This document shows, in pieces, positions 44,180 through 53,200 of a stretch of DNA of 64,000 bases. The stretch spans positions 62,001 through 126,000 of the forward strand of contig CALUIV010000005.1 in NCBI GenBank assembly GCA_944320775.1, written 5' to 3'. Each line of letters opens with the position of its first letter. The first letter of the stretch is position 1. Source of the stretch: an uncultured Paraprevotella sp. (GTDB lineage: Bacteria; Bacteroidota; Bacteroidia; Bacteroidales; Bacteroidaceae). Position numbers and translations under genes: made by a program. Under the pieces are notes generated by a model. That model was given only the letters and a program-made list of their open reading frames with translations. It was not told the DNA's origin and did no database searches.

Positions 44180-45358
44180 ATGAAGGTACATATTGTTTCT
44201 ATCGTGTCTTTATTGCTGTCCGTATTCTTGGATATTTTGCCTATTGAAGTTCAGGCTCGTATTCCTGGTAATGATTTTCGAGTGACAGTACCCTATGTGG
44301 AGAGCGGTGGAAAGTTGATGGTAAAGGTGCTGGTAAATGGCGTAGAAGGTCATTTCCTCATTGATACAGGAGCACCTTGTTGTGTGACTGGTACCTTTGC
44401 GCGTAAAGCAGGTATTGAAGCCGATAGTGCACGGACAGTTGATGTTCAGGATTCCAATGGAGCTTTGGCATCAACGCATCTTGTAGAATTAGCCGAGTTG
44501 AAGTTGAATCCTTCTGTGAGTTTCACACGGCTTGAAGCTGTACTTTGGGAACCAGGTCATCTGATGGAACAGTTTGGAGTTGACGGTATAATTGGTTATA
44601 ATCTGTTCCGGCGTGGTGCCATACAGTTTGATGCCACACAACGAACGTTTACATTTGCTTCCTCTGTAGACAAACTGTCTGTAGATTATACTACAGCCAT
44701 ACCGCTTGTTAATGATCGTTTTTTGGCTTTGCTTCAGGTGAATCTTGGGGGTGGTGCTTGTGATACGGTGATGTTTGATAGTGGAGCTTCTGCTTTCTAT
44801 GAGATTTCCGCTTTATCACTTGACCGGTTGGAAAAGAAAGGAAAGAAAGCTGTACGTGTGTTGGGAAGCGGTAGTGGAATTCTTTCTTTTGGTGCTGCCG
44901 GTTTGGAAGATGGATCGTTGAAAAAACGCGTTTGTTTGCCTGATTTTTCTTTGGGACGTGCTCGTTTTCGTGATGTTACGAGTGTCACGACAGATGCACC
45001 GAATTCACGTATGGGATCGGCTTTACTGCAGCATGGTGCGCTGACTATTGATTATTTGGGAAGAATGGCTTATTTCTTGCCGAACGAACGTCGTGCTGTG
45101 AATCTGTATGAAAAGGATTGGGACGTGGTGATTACGGTGATGAACGATAGTCTTTGTGCCGGTTTGGTTTGGGATTATGCAAAACTTCCTTTAAAAGGCG
45201 GCGAAAGGATTGTTGCAGTCAATGGGCAACGTTTTGGCCAGGTAAACATGCAAGAAGCATTGACCAAGGGATTATTGCATATGCCTGGGGATAAAGCCAG
45301 AATTACTTATCTGGATGCTACCGGAAAAGAATGTGAAGTGACTATCCGTAAACGTTGA
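44180..45358 (+). CDS. Periplasmic retropepsin-like aspartyl protease with PDZ-like C-terminus
   Basis: A 392-residue protein with an N-terminal signal region. It carries two clan AA active-site motifs in one chain: FLIDTGAPCCV near residue 60 and MFDSGASAFYE near 200, so a pepsin-like two-lobe site could form. A PDZ-like domain closes it (LPLKGGERIVAVNGQRF, about 320-392), as in other Bacteroidetes proteases of this type. A CC pair directly follows the first DTG, unusual and suggestive given the thioredoxin gene 19 bases upstream. Last gene of the operon, followed by a long hairpin. Substrate unknown. Confidence 0.87.
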   Translation: MKVHIVSIVSLLLSVFLDILPIEVQARIPGNDFRVTVPYVESGGKLMVKVLVNGVEGHFLIDTGAPCCVTGTFARKAGIEADSARTVDVQDSNGALASTHLVELAELKLNPSVSFTRLEAVLWEPGHLMEQFGVDGIIGYNLFRRGAIQFDATQRTFTFASSVDKLSVDYTTAIPLVNDRFLALLQVNLGGGACDTVMFDSGASAFYEISALSLDRLEKKGKKAVRVLGSGSGILSFGAAGLEDGSLKKRVCLPDFSLGRARFRDVTSVTTDAPNSRMGSALLQHGALTIDYLGRMAYFLPNERRAVNLYEKDWDVVITVMNDSLCAGLVWDYAKLPLKGGERIVAVNGQRFGQVNMQEALTKGLLHMPGDKARITYLDATGKECEVTIRKR

Positions 45359-45402
45359 TAATCCGTTTTTGAAACAATTATCCTGTCTGGGGTATTATAG
45401 AG

Positions 45403-45471
45403 TAGGCCATCGGTTTCCTTTTCAGTAAGATGAAGTCTTGTTGAGGAAGGATGCCGATGGCCTGTTTTTTT
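45403..45471 (+). terminator. Long hairpin terminator at the end of the SusC operon
   Basis: AGGCCATCGG at 45403-45412 pairs with CCGATGGCCT, with TCCTT/AAGGA extending the stem. It is followed by GTTTTTTT. The T-run touches the stop codon of the convergent TonB receptor gene. Confidence 0.82.
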
Positions 45472-47806
45472 AGAAAGTAATGCCGATGGTTGCATTAAAG
45501 TTACGTCCCGGTGCATTGATGCCCGAGGCAAATACGCGATATTCTGTGTCGAGTATATTCTCTATCGCCAGCTGCATGATAACGTTTTTCTGTGGTTTCC
45601 ATGCTGCACGCAGATTAAGCGTAAACCACGCAGGCATTCCCTTACCTTCAGCGCCAAGCGTGGTGGCTAAATCTATATTATCTTCGCCGGTCAAATTATA
45701 ACGGGATAAAGGTTTCCGTCCATTGAACAGAGTATATCCTTCGCATTCAAATATCTTTTGTTTGGATTCCCATTTCAGACCACACCGTCCGAATAGTGGA
45801 GGAATATGGTCTAACGGACCGGTTGGACCACCGTCGAGAATCTGACCGTAGGTATATGTGGCTTGGGCATAACCGGTTAATTGCCGCAAGAACGTAAATG
45901 AAGCTTGGGCTGAGGCACCCCAGAGTATAGCTGTACCTGCGTTGGTCTGGGTCAGTACTTGGCAAGTGGTTCCATGATAGATTGTGGTCGTACTGCCGTT
46001 GTAAGTACCCGGAACGGTGACCAATGCATCGAAAAAATAGGTAGTATAGGCTGTAGTTTCAAATGAAAACTGGTTTTTACTGTATTTTGCAGTCAGATCG
46101 AAAGTTACTGTTTTTTCCGGTCGTAAATGTGGATTGGGTACAGTGACGGTACCTGCTTTCGAATCAAATACTTTTGAAAGATTGTCTATGTTTGGGACCC
46201 GATAGCCTGTTGCAATTCCAGAAGAAAGTCGCCATCGTGTATCTGGAGTCCAGTTGATGGAGGCTGAGAAACTTCCAGTCAGGTAGTGACGGCGCAGGTG
46301 AGCATCGCTGTTGAAAAACGGGTAGGCGACAGTGTCTGTTACACTGGAATAGGTGCTTGCATAACCCATACGGAGACCTTCTTGTAATCGGATTCCGTTC
46401 GGTCCCTGCCAGGTATGTGTTGCGAATGCTTCTGCAGAGTGCATGGCGTTACGTCCGTCAGGATAGCGTGTCTGTCCGTTAGTTTTTTCCCCGGTAACTC
46501 GATTGTAAATGTCGGCAGTTGAATGCAGGAAACTGAGCATACCGTCGGCTCCTGCGTGCAGTTTGTGTACACCCCAATGACGTATCCAGTCGGAGTTGAG
46601 GGTGATCATCTGTACGCGTTCATAATTATCAAATCTTTCATCATTTCCTAATTTACGGTCGTGGCGGCTCTCTGTTACGAATTGCCAGGCCGCTGTGAGC
46701 CGCAATTCGTCTGCTCCGGCTTTGTTATTTCCGGTATAAGTATAAGCTGTTAACGCACGTGTCTGTGGACCGTAATACCATTCTGCAAACTTTGGTTGCG
46801 GTCGATCAGCAGTGCCACCCGACATCAGGCTTAGTCGGTCGTAACGGCTGATGTTGCCCGTATTGGAGATTTGCAGATTGAGCAGGTGCTCGTCACCCGA
46901 TGGCGTGCGGTGACGAATTTTTTGCATCAAGTCATATTGTACATATTCCGAGCGATATTGTCGGTATTGGTTTTCCGGCCATACTACGTGGTCATTTGTG
47001 GCCCCGTCCGCCCCGGGTATAACATAAGCCGGACAGTTGATATAGCTATCTCCTTCTGGCAGGAACGGGTTTCGGTTCTGCCCTGACATCAGATCACCCA
47101 GTCGGTTGATTGTAGCAGTCGTGAGCCATCCTGTGTGTTTCTGTGCGCCACCCAACTGCACGTGAACAGTAGTACCATTGTTGGCACTATTGTAGCGGAT
47201 AGCTGTCTGTCCGTAGTAAACGTTTTTTTGTTGATTTCCTGTTAGGGATGCTTCTGTTTGTAACAGGTAAGGTTGCTTTGTACGCATGAGAACCACCCCT
47301 CCAAGAGCGTCCGAACCGTAATGGAGTGATGATGGCCCATGTCCGATCTCGATAGCTTCTAATGCCAGCGGGTCGGTCGTGATACTGTTTTGCAGATGCC
47401 CGTTTCTGTAAATCAGATTGTTCATGCGTATTCCGTCTATAACCAGCAGTACGCGAGAGGCTTCGAATCCGCGGATGATGGGACTGCCGCCTCCCTGTTG
47501 GCTTTTCTGTACGGCTACATGGCCTGATTGCAGTAACACATCGGCTGTGGATTGTCCCGGGGTGTGCAGGATGTCTTCTTTTCCAATCCGAGTGACTTGC
47601 TGTGTGGTTGTTCCTGCTGGCTGTGGTTCTCTATTTACACTGACTGTCAATTCTTCGAGGAATCTGGTGACTTGTAGCAGGCTATCTGTTTCGGTGTATG
47701 TTTTTGTTTTTTGTTTTTTATTTGGTTCCTTGATTTGAAAGGCGTAAGAAGTAAGATGAGTTATTAAAAGAAGAAATACTGTTATTATTCTTATATTATT
47801 GCTCAT
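45470..47806 (-). CDS. TonB-dependent outer membrane receptor, haem/siderophore type
   Basis: A 778-residue receptor with signal peptide (to about SYAFQ). There is no SusC-type N-terminal domain. The plug (about 50-170) reads ELTVSVNREPQPAGT, STADVLLQSGHVAVQKSQQG, GGSPIIRGFEASRVLLVIDG, then GPSSLHYGSDALGGVV. The barrel ends FNATIGITF with a terminal Phe. The plug style resembles haem receptors of the HmuR/HemR kind and some metal receptors; the ligand cannot be read from it. No partner SusD or HmuY-like gene is adjacent. It converges on the SusC operon and probably has its own promoter in 47807-47905, where I found no clear box. Confidence 0.93.
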   Translation of the reverse strand: MSNNIRIITVFLLLITHLTSYAFQIKEPNKKQKTKTYTETDSLLQVTRFLEELTVSVNREPQPAGTTTQQVTRIGKEDILHTPGQSTADVLLQSGHVAVQKSQQGGGSPIIRGFEASRVLLVIDGIRMNNLIYRNGHLQNSITTDPLALEAIEIGHGPSSLHYGSDALGGVVLMRTKQPYLLQTEASLTGNQQKNVYYGQTAIRYNSANNGTTVHVQLGGAQKHTGWLTTATINRLGDLMSGQNRNPFLPEGDSYINCPAYVIPGADGATNDHVVWPENQYRQYRSEYVQYDLMQKIRHRTPSGDEHLLNLQISNTGNISRYDRLSLMSGGTADRPQPKFAEWYYGPQTRALTAYTYTGNNKAGADELRLTAAWQFVTESRHDRKLGNDERFDNYERVQMITLNSDWIRHWGVHKLHAGADGMLSFLHSTADIYNRVTGEKTNGQTRYPDGRNAMHSAEAFATHTWQGPNGIRLQEGLRMGYASTYSSVTDTVAYPFFNSDAHLRRHYLTGSFSASINWTPDTRWRLSSGIATGYRVPNIDNLSKVFDSKAGTVTVPNPHLRPEKTVTFDLTAKYSKNQFSFETTAYTTYFFDALVTVPGTYNGSTTTIYHGTTCQVLTQTNAGTAILWGASAQASFTFLRQLTGYAQATYTYGQILDGGPTGPLDHIPPLFGRCGLKWESKQKIFECEGYTLFNGRKPLSRYNLTGEDNIDLATTLGAEGKGMPAWFTLNLRAAWKPQKNVIMQLAIENILDTEYRVFASGINAPGRNFNATIGITF

Positions 47807-47904
47807 TGCCGATATTTATTGTTTGCTTAAGGTTGGGATTATTATAAAAAACAGTTCATGTGATTGTTTGCCACGAATAATGATAATTTGAGAATCTGGA
47901 CAAT

Positions 47905-47954
47905 TAAATTAAAAAGAACCAAATCAGATTCCGTTGGCATTCTGAGATGGTTCT
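47905..47954 (-). terminator. Hairpin terminator after the 57-residue small protein gene
   Basis: AGAACCA plus TCAGA pair with TCTGA plus TGGTTCT around a 12-base loop. On the minus strand it is followed by TTTTTAATTT. It separates the small gene from the TonB receptor gene. Confidence 0.78.
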
Positions 47955-48026
47955 ATTTGCTGTATTCAGTTCATCACTTTGTCTTATAAAGGCTTTTCTG
48001 ATTATTCCTGTCTGAATTAATTTTGT

Positions 48027-48200
48027 CTACCAAATGGATTTATGGTCATCATAGAAACCCGAGCTGCCTGGATCGGATGGAAACGGATTCATACCATTCA
48101 CTTTGCTGCCTTCAGTACTTCCGCAAAGTAGCAATTCCATTTGTATTCCTATGGCTTGCATACTTGGAGATACATATTTCTTTCTTGTTTTTAATGTCAT
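48027..48200 (-). CDS. Small 57-residue Bacteroidales-type peptide
   Basis: Open frame from ATG 48198-48200 to TAG 48027-48029. The N-terminus MTLKTRKKYVSPSMQAIGIQ is basic, then comes MELLLCGSTEG, then a Gly/Ser/Pro/Asp tail ending SGFYDDHKSIW. Bacteroidales genomes hold many short orphan genes with this plan (basic start, Pro, hydrophobic stretch ending in a small-residue step, Gly-rich tail); I know of no function. It has its own TATATTTG element 35-42 bases upstream and a hairpin terminator downstream, which argues that it is real. It lies just below the two T9SS-type protein genes. Confidence 0.65.
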   Translation of the reverse strand: MTLKTRKKYVSPSMQAIGIQMELLLCGSTEGSKVNGMNPFPSDPGSSGFYDDHKSIW

Positions 48201-48234
48201 ATCTTTAAAATATTATACTTTTTGTTTCCGTACA

Positions 48235-48242
48235 CAAATATA
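48235..48242 (-). promoter_or_regulatory. -7 promoter element (TATATTTG) for the 57-residue gene
   Basis: TATATTTG followed by TGTACGG on the minus strand, exact to TAnnTTTG, with an A-rich leader of about 30 bases to the ATG. Confidence 0.6.
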
Positions 48243-48318
48243 TAAATTCTTTACTGAAAAACGTTGTTTTTATTGGATGCTTAATGTTTTTTACTTGATT
48301 TTCTGTAATTTGTGAAAA

Positions 48319-50283
48319 TTAATCAAGATCAAGTTCTTTTATGCAATATGCATTTCCATATTCGATGTAAAGTTGATATTTCCCCTGTGGCATATCTTTA
48401 ACGTCGATCAGCTGTGGAGATTCATACTTTATGGCTTTGATTACTTTTCCTTTTTTATCGAAGAAAACCACGCGGGCTTTTTCCGATGTGGGTAGTGTAA
48501 GCCGGATTCCCGAACGGTTTGGGTTAAACGTGATTCGGGCGTCGTCAAGCGCGCGTTGATGGTTCATCGGTAGAGCTGCCAGATCTTCCGGCTTGAATTG
48601 CAGATTGACCTTGAGGGGCGGCCCCTTTACGCCGGTTGGTTCGATATATACGGTAACTTCAGAATCGGGGGCCACTTGTGTCAGGTCGAGTCCGACGTTC
48701 AAACTTCCAATGCCGGAATTATCCAGACCGAGTTGGGTATTTTCCAAGGTGAAAGTCACTTCGACGGGTGTTTCGTTTGGATTGTCATCGGAGCGGGATA
48801 TACCCATGATGTATCCCTTATTACGCATGACGTCTGGAGAGGCTAATGATTTCCATGCGGTCTTTCCTGGCTGTTCCGCTCTACTTTGGGTACTGTATTC
48901 GTAGATGTAATAAGCTTTCTGGCTGTCGTTGAAATGATAGCCTTGATAGTTCAGGTTACTAGCCTTGTCCAAATTGATATTTGACGGGAAGCTGACGAAG
49001 TTCCACGTGCCCGGCCGGAACGTATATTTCAGAACCAGCTCTTTCACCTGAGCCAGTCCGTTTTCGACAATCACCTGTCCGCGCGATTCCGCATCCCCGT
49101 AGACGACCAGCCGGTCGATGACATCACCGTTTTGCAGCACGAGCTTTTCGTTTTTCTGTACGGTTTTGTTGTTGCGTATGTAGAAGCGGCAGGTCGACGG
49201 AGCAGCGGGTAGATATTCGTCTGTTCCGAACTGCCATGCTTTTACTTCAATATAGGTTGACTTGTCTTCGGGAATACTTCTCAGGTTCAGCTTGTTGCCT
49301 TCGATGCTTGCATATTCCGCTCCGGAGACGATTTCGTAGTAAGTCGTTCCGCCGGAGCTGAAGCGTGCGTCAATGTCCAGCAGCGCCGGTTTGTCGGCGA
49401 CCAGTTCGTCTGTTTTGGGCCAACCGGCTGTCTGAGTTTTACGTGTGTCAGGTTTCAGATAGAGGCGTCCTAAAGGGAAGTTCATATGGTCGTAATCTGC
49501 GTCATCGATAACGTCGCCATCGAGAACTATTTTGGTCTTTCCGGAAATAGCCGTTTCAAATTTACGCAGATAAATTCCATCGGCGGGTTTCACGGGGTTG
49601 GTCATAGCATACAGATCATGTGTTTCCACCATGTTATCGTCGACCCAAAATGAGAAACGTACGTCGCCGGCCGAACGGTCGTCCTGGATGCCATAGTAAG
49701 TGAACAGGCGTGAATACGGATTATCTTCCGGCAGGTCGAACGTGAAGCTTCCCTTACCGTGGACGCTGAAACTTTTATAAAAGCTGATTCCGCCTACAGA
49801 AAATGGATTGGGTCCGCCGAGCGACTGGTCAAATTTCGGACCGATATCTCCTTGCGTAAAGGAGGTCCATTTTACGTCTGCGCCGATCCAGCGAAACCGT
49901 TCGCGTCCGTTGTCCTCGATCAGTTCGCTGATGATTCGGGTTCCATCCGTCAGTGTCATACGGACGCGATAGGCATAACGATCTGTCGTTTCGCTCCAGG
50001 GCACTTCGAAATTGCGATTAAGTTTTGGAATTGGAAGCAGATAATAGTTATCCGGCATGGCAATCGCGTTTTCGGTTACCGTGCTTTTACCGTCGCGCAG
50101 GCTGAAGCTGACGAGGTCTACTGTTTGGATTTTCCGACCTTCTCCATCAGCTTTAGCTACTACCATGCGACCTTCTGTAGTTCCGTTTTCGTTTCCGATC
50201 AGACCGGCCATTTGCAGGCTTTGTGCCTGCAAGGAAAGTCCGATTCCTGAAAACATGGTGATGAATAGATATTTTGTTTTCAT
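48319..50283 (-). CDS. Secreted NPCBM-domain protein with T9SS-type C-terminal domain
   Basis: A 654-residue secreted protein (signal peptide to about SLQAQ). Residues about 128-285 form an NPCBM-like carbohydrate-binding fold (ADVKWTSFTQGDIGPKFD, FTYYGIQDDRSAGDVRFSFW, KTKIVLDGDVIDDADYDH). A middle part has the Bacteroidetes surface motif RPGTWNFVSFPSNI. The C-terminal 70 residues look like a type A T9SS sorting domain: ARVVFFDKKGKVIKAI, then MPQGKYQLYIEYGNAYCIKE. The start codon directly abuts the stop of the 2299-residue gene, so the two are cotranslated partners. No catalytic motif is visible. Confidence 0.85.
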   Translation of the reverse strand: MKTKYLFITMFSGIGLSLQAQSLQMAGLIGNENGTTEGRMVVAKADGEGRKIQTVDLVSFSLRDGKSTVTENAIAMPDNYYLLPIPKLNRNFEVPWSETTDRYAYRVRMTLTDGTRIISELIEDNGRERFRWIGADVKWTSFTQGDIGPKFDQSLGGPNPFSVGGISFYKSFSVHGKGSFTFDLPEDNPYSRLFTYYGIQDDRSAGDVRFSFWVDDNMVETHDLYAMTNPVKPADGIYLRKFETAISGKTKIVLDGDVIDDADYDHMNFPLGRLYLKPDTRKTQTAGWPKTDELVADKPALLDIDARFSSGGTTYYEIVSGAEYASIEGNKLNLRSIPEDKSTYIEVKAWQFGTDEYLPAAPSTCRFYIRNNKTVQKNEKLVLQNGDVIDRLVVYGDAESRGQVIVENGLAQVKELVLKYTFRPGTWNFVSFPSNINLDKASNLNYQGYHFNDSQKAYYIYEYSTQSRAEQPGKTAWKSLASPDVMRNKGYIMGISRSDDNPNETPVEVTFTLENTQLGLDNSGIGSLNVGLDLTQVAPDSEVTVYIEPTGVKGPPLKVNLQFKPEDLAALPMNHQRALDDARITFNPNRSGIRLTLPTSEKARVVFFDKKGKVIKAIKYESPQLIDVKDMPQGKYQLYIEYGNAYCIKELDLD

Positions 50284-53200
50284 TTATCTAACGTTGATTT
50301 TTGTGGAATAATCTTTGTTCGAAGTGCGTACTCGGACAATATAATTGCCTCGTTGCAGATTGTGTTCAAAATAGTCGTTATTATCAGCAGTGTCGTATGC
50401 GATGCGTCTTCCTGCCGTATCGAAAATCTCGACAACGGCTTTTTCTTTTAATCCTTCGATACGACAGATGGTACCTTCGATGACAACTTGCGGTTGCCCG
50501 TCGGGTTGTTGTCCGATATCAGTCGTCGCTTCGTGAATGTCGACCGCCAGAACGAAGCGTTCTGCTTCTTTTTTGGTGTCGGTAATTTCGAATTCGCAGC
50601 CATTGCCTTCAAGCAGATTCCAACGTTTACCAGTTTTTCGGTCGAGCAGTTCAATTCGGTCATTCAGTCCGAAACCGAATGTTTTCAGCGGAGCGATACG
50701 GAACTTTCCAGAAGTGCTTAGTCGCAGATAGAGCGGGACCTCCGTCTGCTTTTCTGGCAGTACGTTGATGGCTGCATAACGTCCGTCGCATACGGTGGCC
50801 AGTTCATTGCTCTGACCGTTCATACCGCCCCACATTTTCAGAGCGTCTTCGCCCGGTCGTAGAGCACTATCTGTATTATCCTGTATTTTTATTTCAGTTC
50901 GGTCGGCGGCCACTGTGTCGTTTCCGGCGAATAGTCCTAAACGTACCATCTTACTCTCGTGAAGCATATAATGAGCAAACACGCGTCGGTTGATTGCCGT
51001 ATTTTTAGCTTCTGGCGTGATGGTCAGGCTCGCGCTCGGCTGCCGCGTCTGGATGAAGAACGGTTCGAGCGGCATCAGCCGTTGCGTTTCATCGTAGTTT
51101 TCTACCATATCCCAGGCCGTGTATGTGTCGGTTGCTGCATTATATTGGTAGAGGTATTTTACAATCTCATCTTCATTTAGCAAGACATTCTGTTCTTTCG
51201 TCATGTTGATGTTCGTCAAGAATGGATTTCCGATCAGATTCCATCCTGCATCAAATTCACTTTCTGCAGGCCAGTATTGCAATTGTTCTGCGAAACGCAC
51301 GTTGCTATTATTGAGTAGATTTCCTGCCCCCGTATTCAGTTGGATTCCGATTTGCTCCGGATTCGTCGTCACTCGGATTCCGGCCTCTCCGCGCAAAACA
51401 CCTTGAACCAGTTCGGCGCGAATGTTGAGTGTCGGATAAGGAGCGTCTGCCAGAATCGTTCCGGTTTCGTCACTGTCGGCAAGCGACAGATTGATAATTG
51501 GTTCCAATGCTACATTCAGTTTGAGTTCGGCCGGTTCGCTTACGCCGGAGAGAACAACAGTCAGCGGGTTTACTCCCATTTTGTCTAATGCCTCTTTGTC
51601 AATTTGAATGGTAATGTCTTGTACCGCTTCATTCAGGTCGAGCTCGGAAACATCTGTCCGGGCATATTCATTTTCAACCACAGATACCAGAATTTTACTA
51701 TCGGCATTTTTACTTGTAATCCGTCCTTTAATGACAATTTTTTCGGTCGCTTCATCGAGGAATATCGTATCTCCTTCTGTGAAACCGTCAGCCGACAATG
51801 TAGCTTTTACTGGTAGTTCGCCGTTTGTGGCATCATACATGAGCATCATTTCAACTCCTCCATTAAGTAATGTGGCATCGACGTTAAAGTACATCTTGCC
51901 ATCGGTAATGGTAGTCAGTGGTATGTAGTTGGCGAAAGGTTCGTGGCTGCCCGACGGCCTGATAGCCAAGAGCGCTTTGTCTGTTGCAGATTGTGGCCGG
52001 TTGAAGCATACTGCGGCTGTTTGTCCGTTTCCGAATGGGTTCTGTTTATCGGCTGTCAGCAACACATATTCGTTGAAGATTGGGTTCAGTTGGGCATAAT
52101 CCTGACTGATGTAATTATAAGGTGTGCCGTTGTGTAGTCTGAACCGCCATTGGCTGGTGCCCGCTACCATTTGTTCCAGACTGATTTCCTGTTCCGCAGC
52201 AGCTGTTCCTTCCTGTGTGAAAACTTTCGTAGGATGGTAGGGCAGATGGGCATATTCTTCGTTCGACGTCACACCATATTTTGTGATTGCTGAACCAGTG
52301 ATGTAGTCGCAGATGTTTCCGGCATCGTTGTAATGATCCATGTCAATGAGCGCGACCAGTCCTTCTCCGTCCAATCGGGGGTTCTCTGTCATATATTGGC
52401 GTACCTCGTCTGCCGTCAGTGCTCGATTCCAAACCGTCACCTGGTCAATGGCTCCTTTAAACCATTTGTCACCCAAATAATTCTGTCCAAGCATCAGGGC
52501 TGATGTGATTTTTGCTGCTCCGACAGTTGTTTTGTGTACGTGTTCTGCACCATTTAGATAGAGTCGGAATCCGTTTGGTTCTGCAACGAAAGCCACGTGC
52601 ATCCACCGTCCCAAGTCGGCAGTCGTGATGTTCAGGTTCGATCCCCATCCATAATAACCGTCGTTCCAATGGAAGCGGATGTTTCCGTCAGCCAAATGCA
52701 GCCCGCAGACCGCTCCGCCACCGTTGCGGAAGAATATCAGCGGTTTCACTCCGCGGAGCATATCGGTATGGTCCAGGCGAATCCAACCAGTTATGGTTAG
52801 ACTTGTTCGACCGTTAAGTGCCTCTGCTATACGGGCATCCTGAAGCGCCGCACCCCCGTTGTTGCACGTCAGTACACGTCCGGACTCCACAGGCATCAGT
52901 CGGTTGTTTACTTTAACAGAAAGCGGCACCATCGTTCCCGACCGGCTTTCGATGGTATCTGTTGCTGTGTCTGTTTTCCTGATTCGGTCCATGTCCAGAA
53001 CCAGTCTGGCTGATGCTTTACCATTGATGAATTTCATGTTGTCAAGTACTCGGAATAATCCTGTACGCGAAGTCAGTTCATAAATTCCTGTTGGTTCGTC
53101 TAACTGGCCCACAAGCCGTGCGCTGAGTGTATATTCTGTTTCAAGCTCATCGTAGACGTTGATTTCATAGCCGCCCTCGATGGCATCGAACTGCGCTTCT

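Noticed and set aside
45470..47806. TonB receptor as part of the SusC operon
   Set aside because: It is on the opposite strand, converges on the operon and is separated by a strong terminator.
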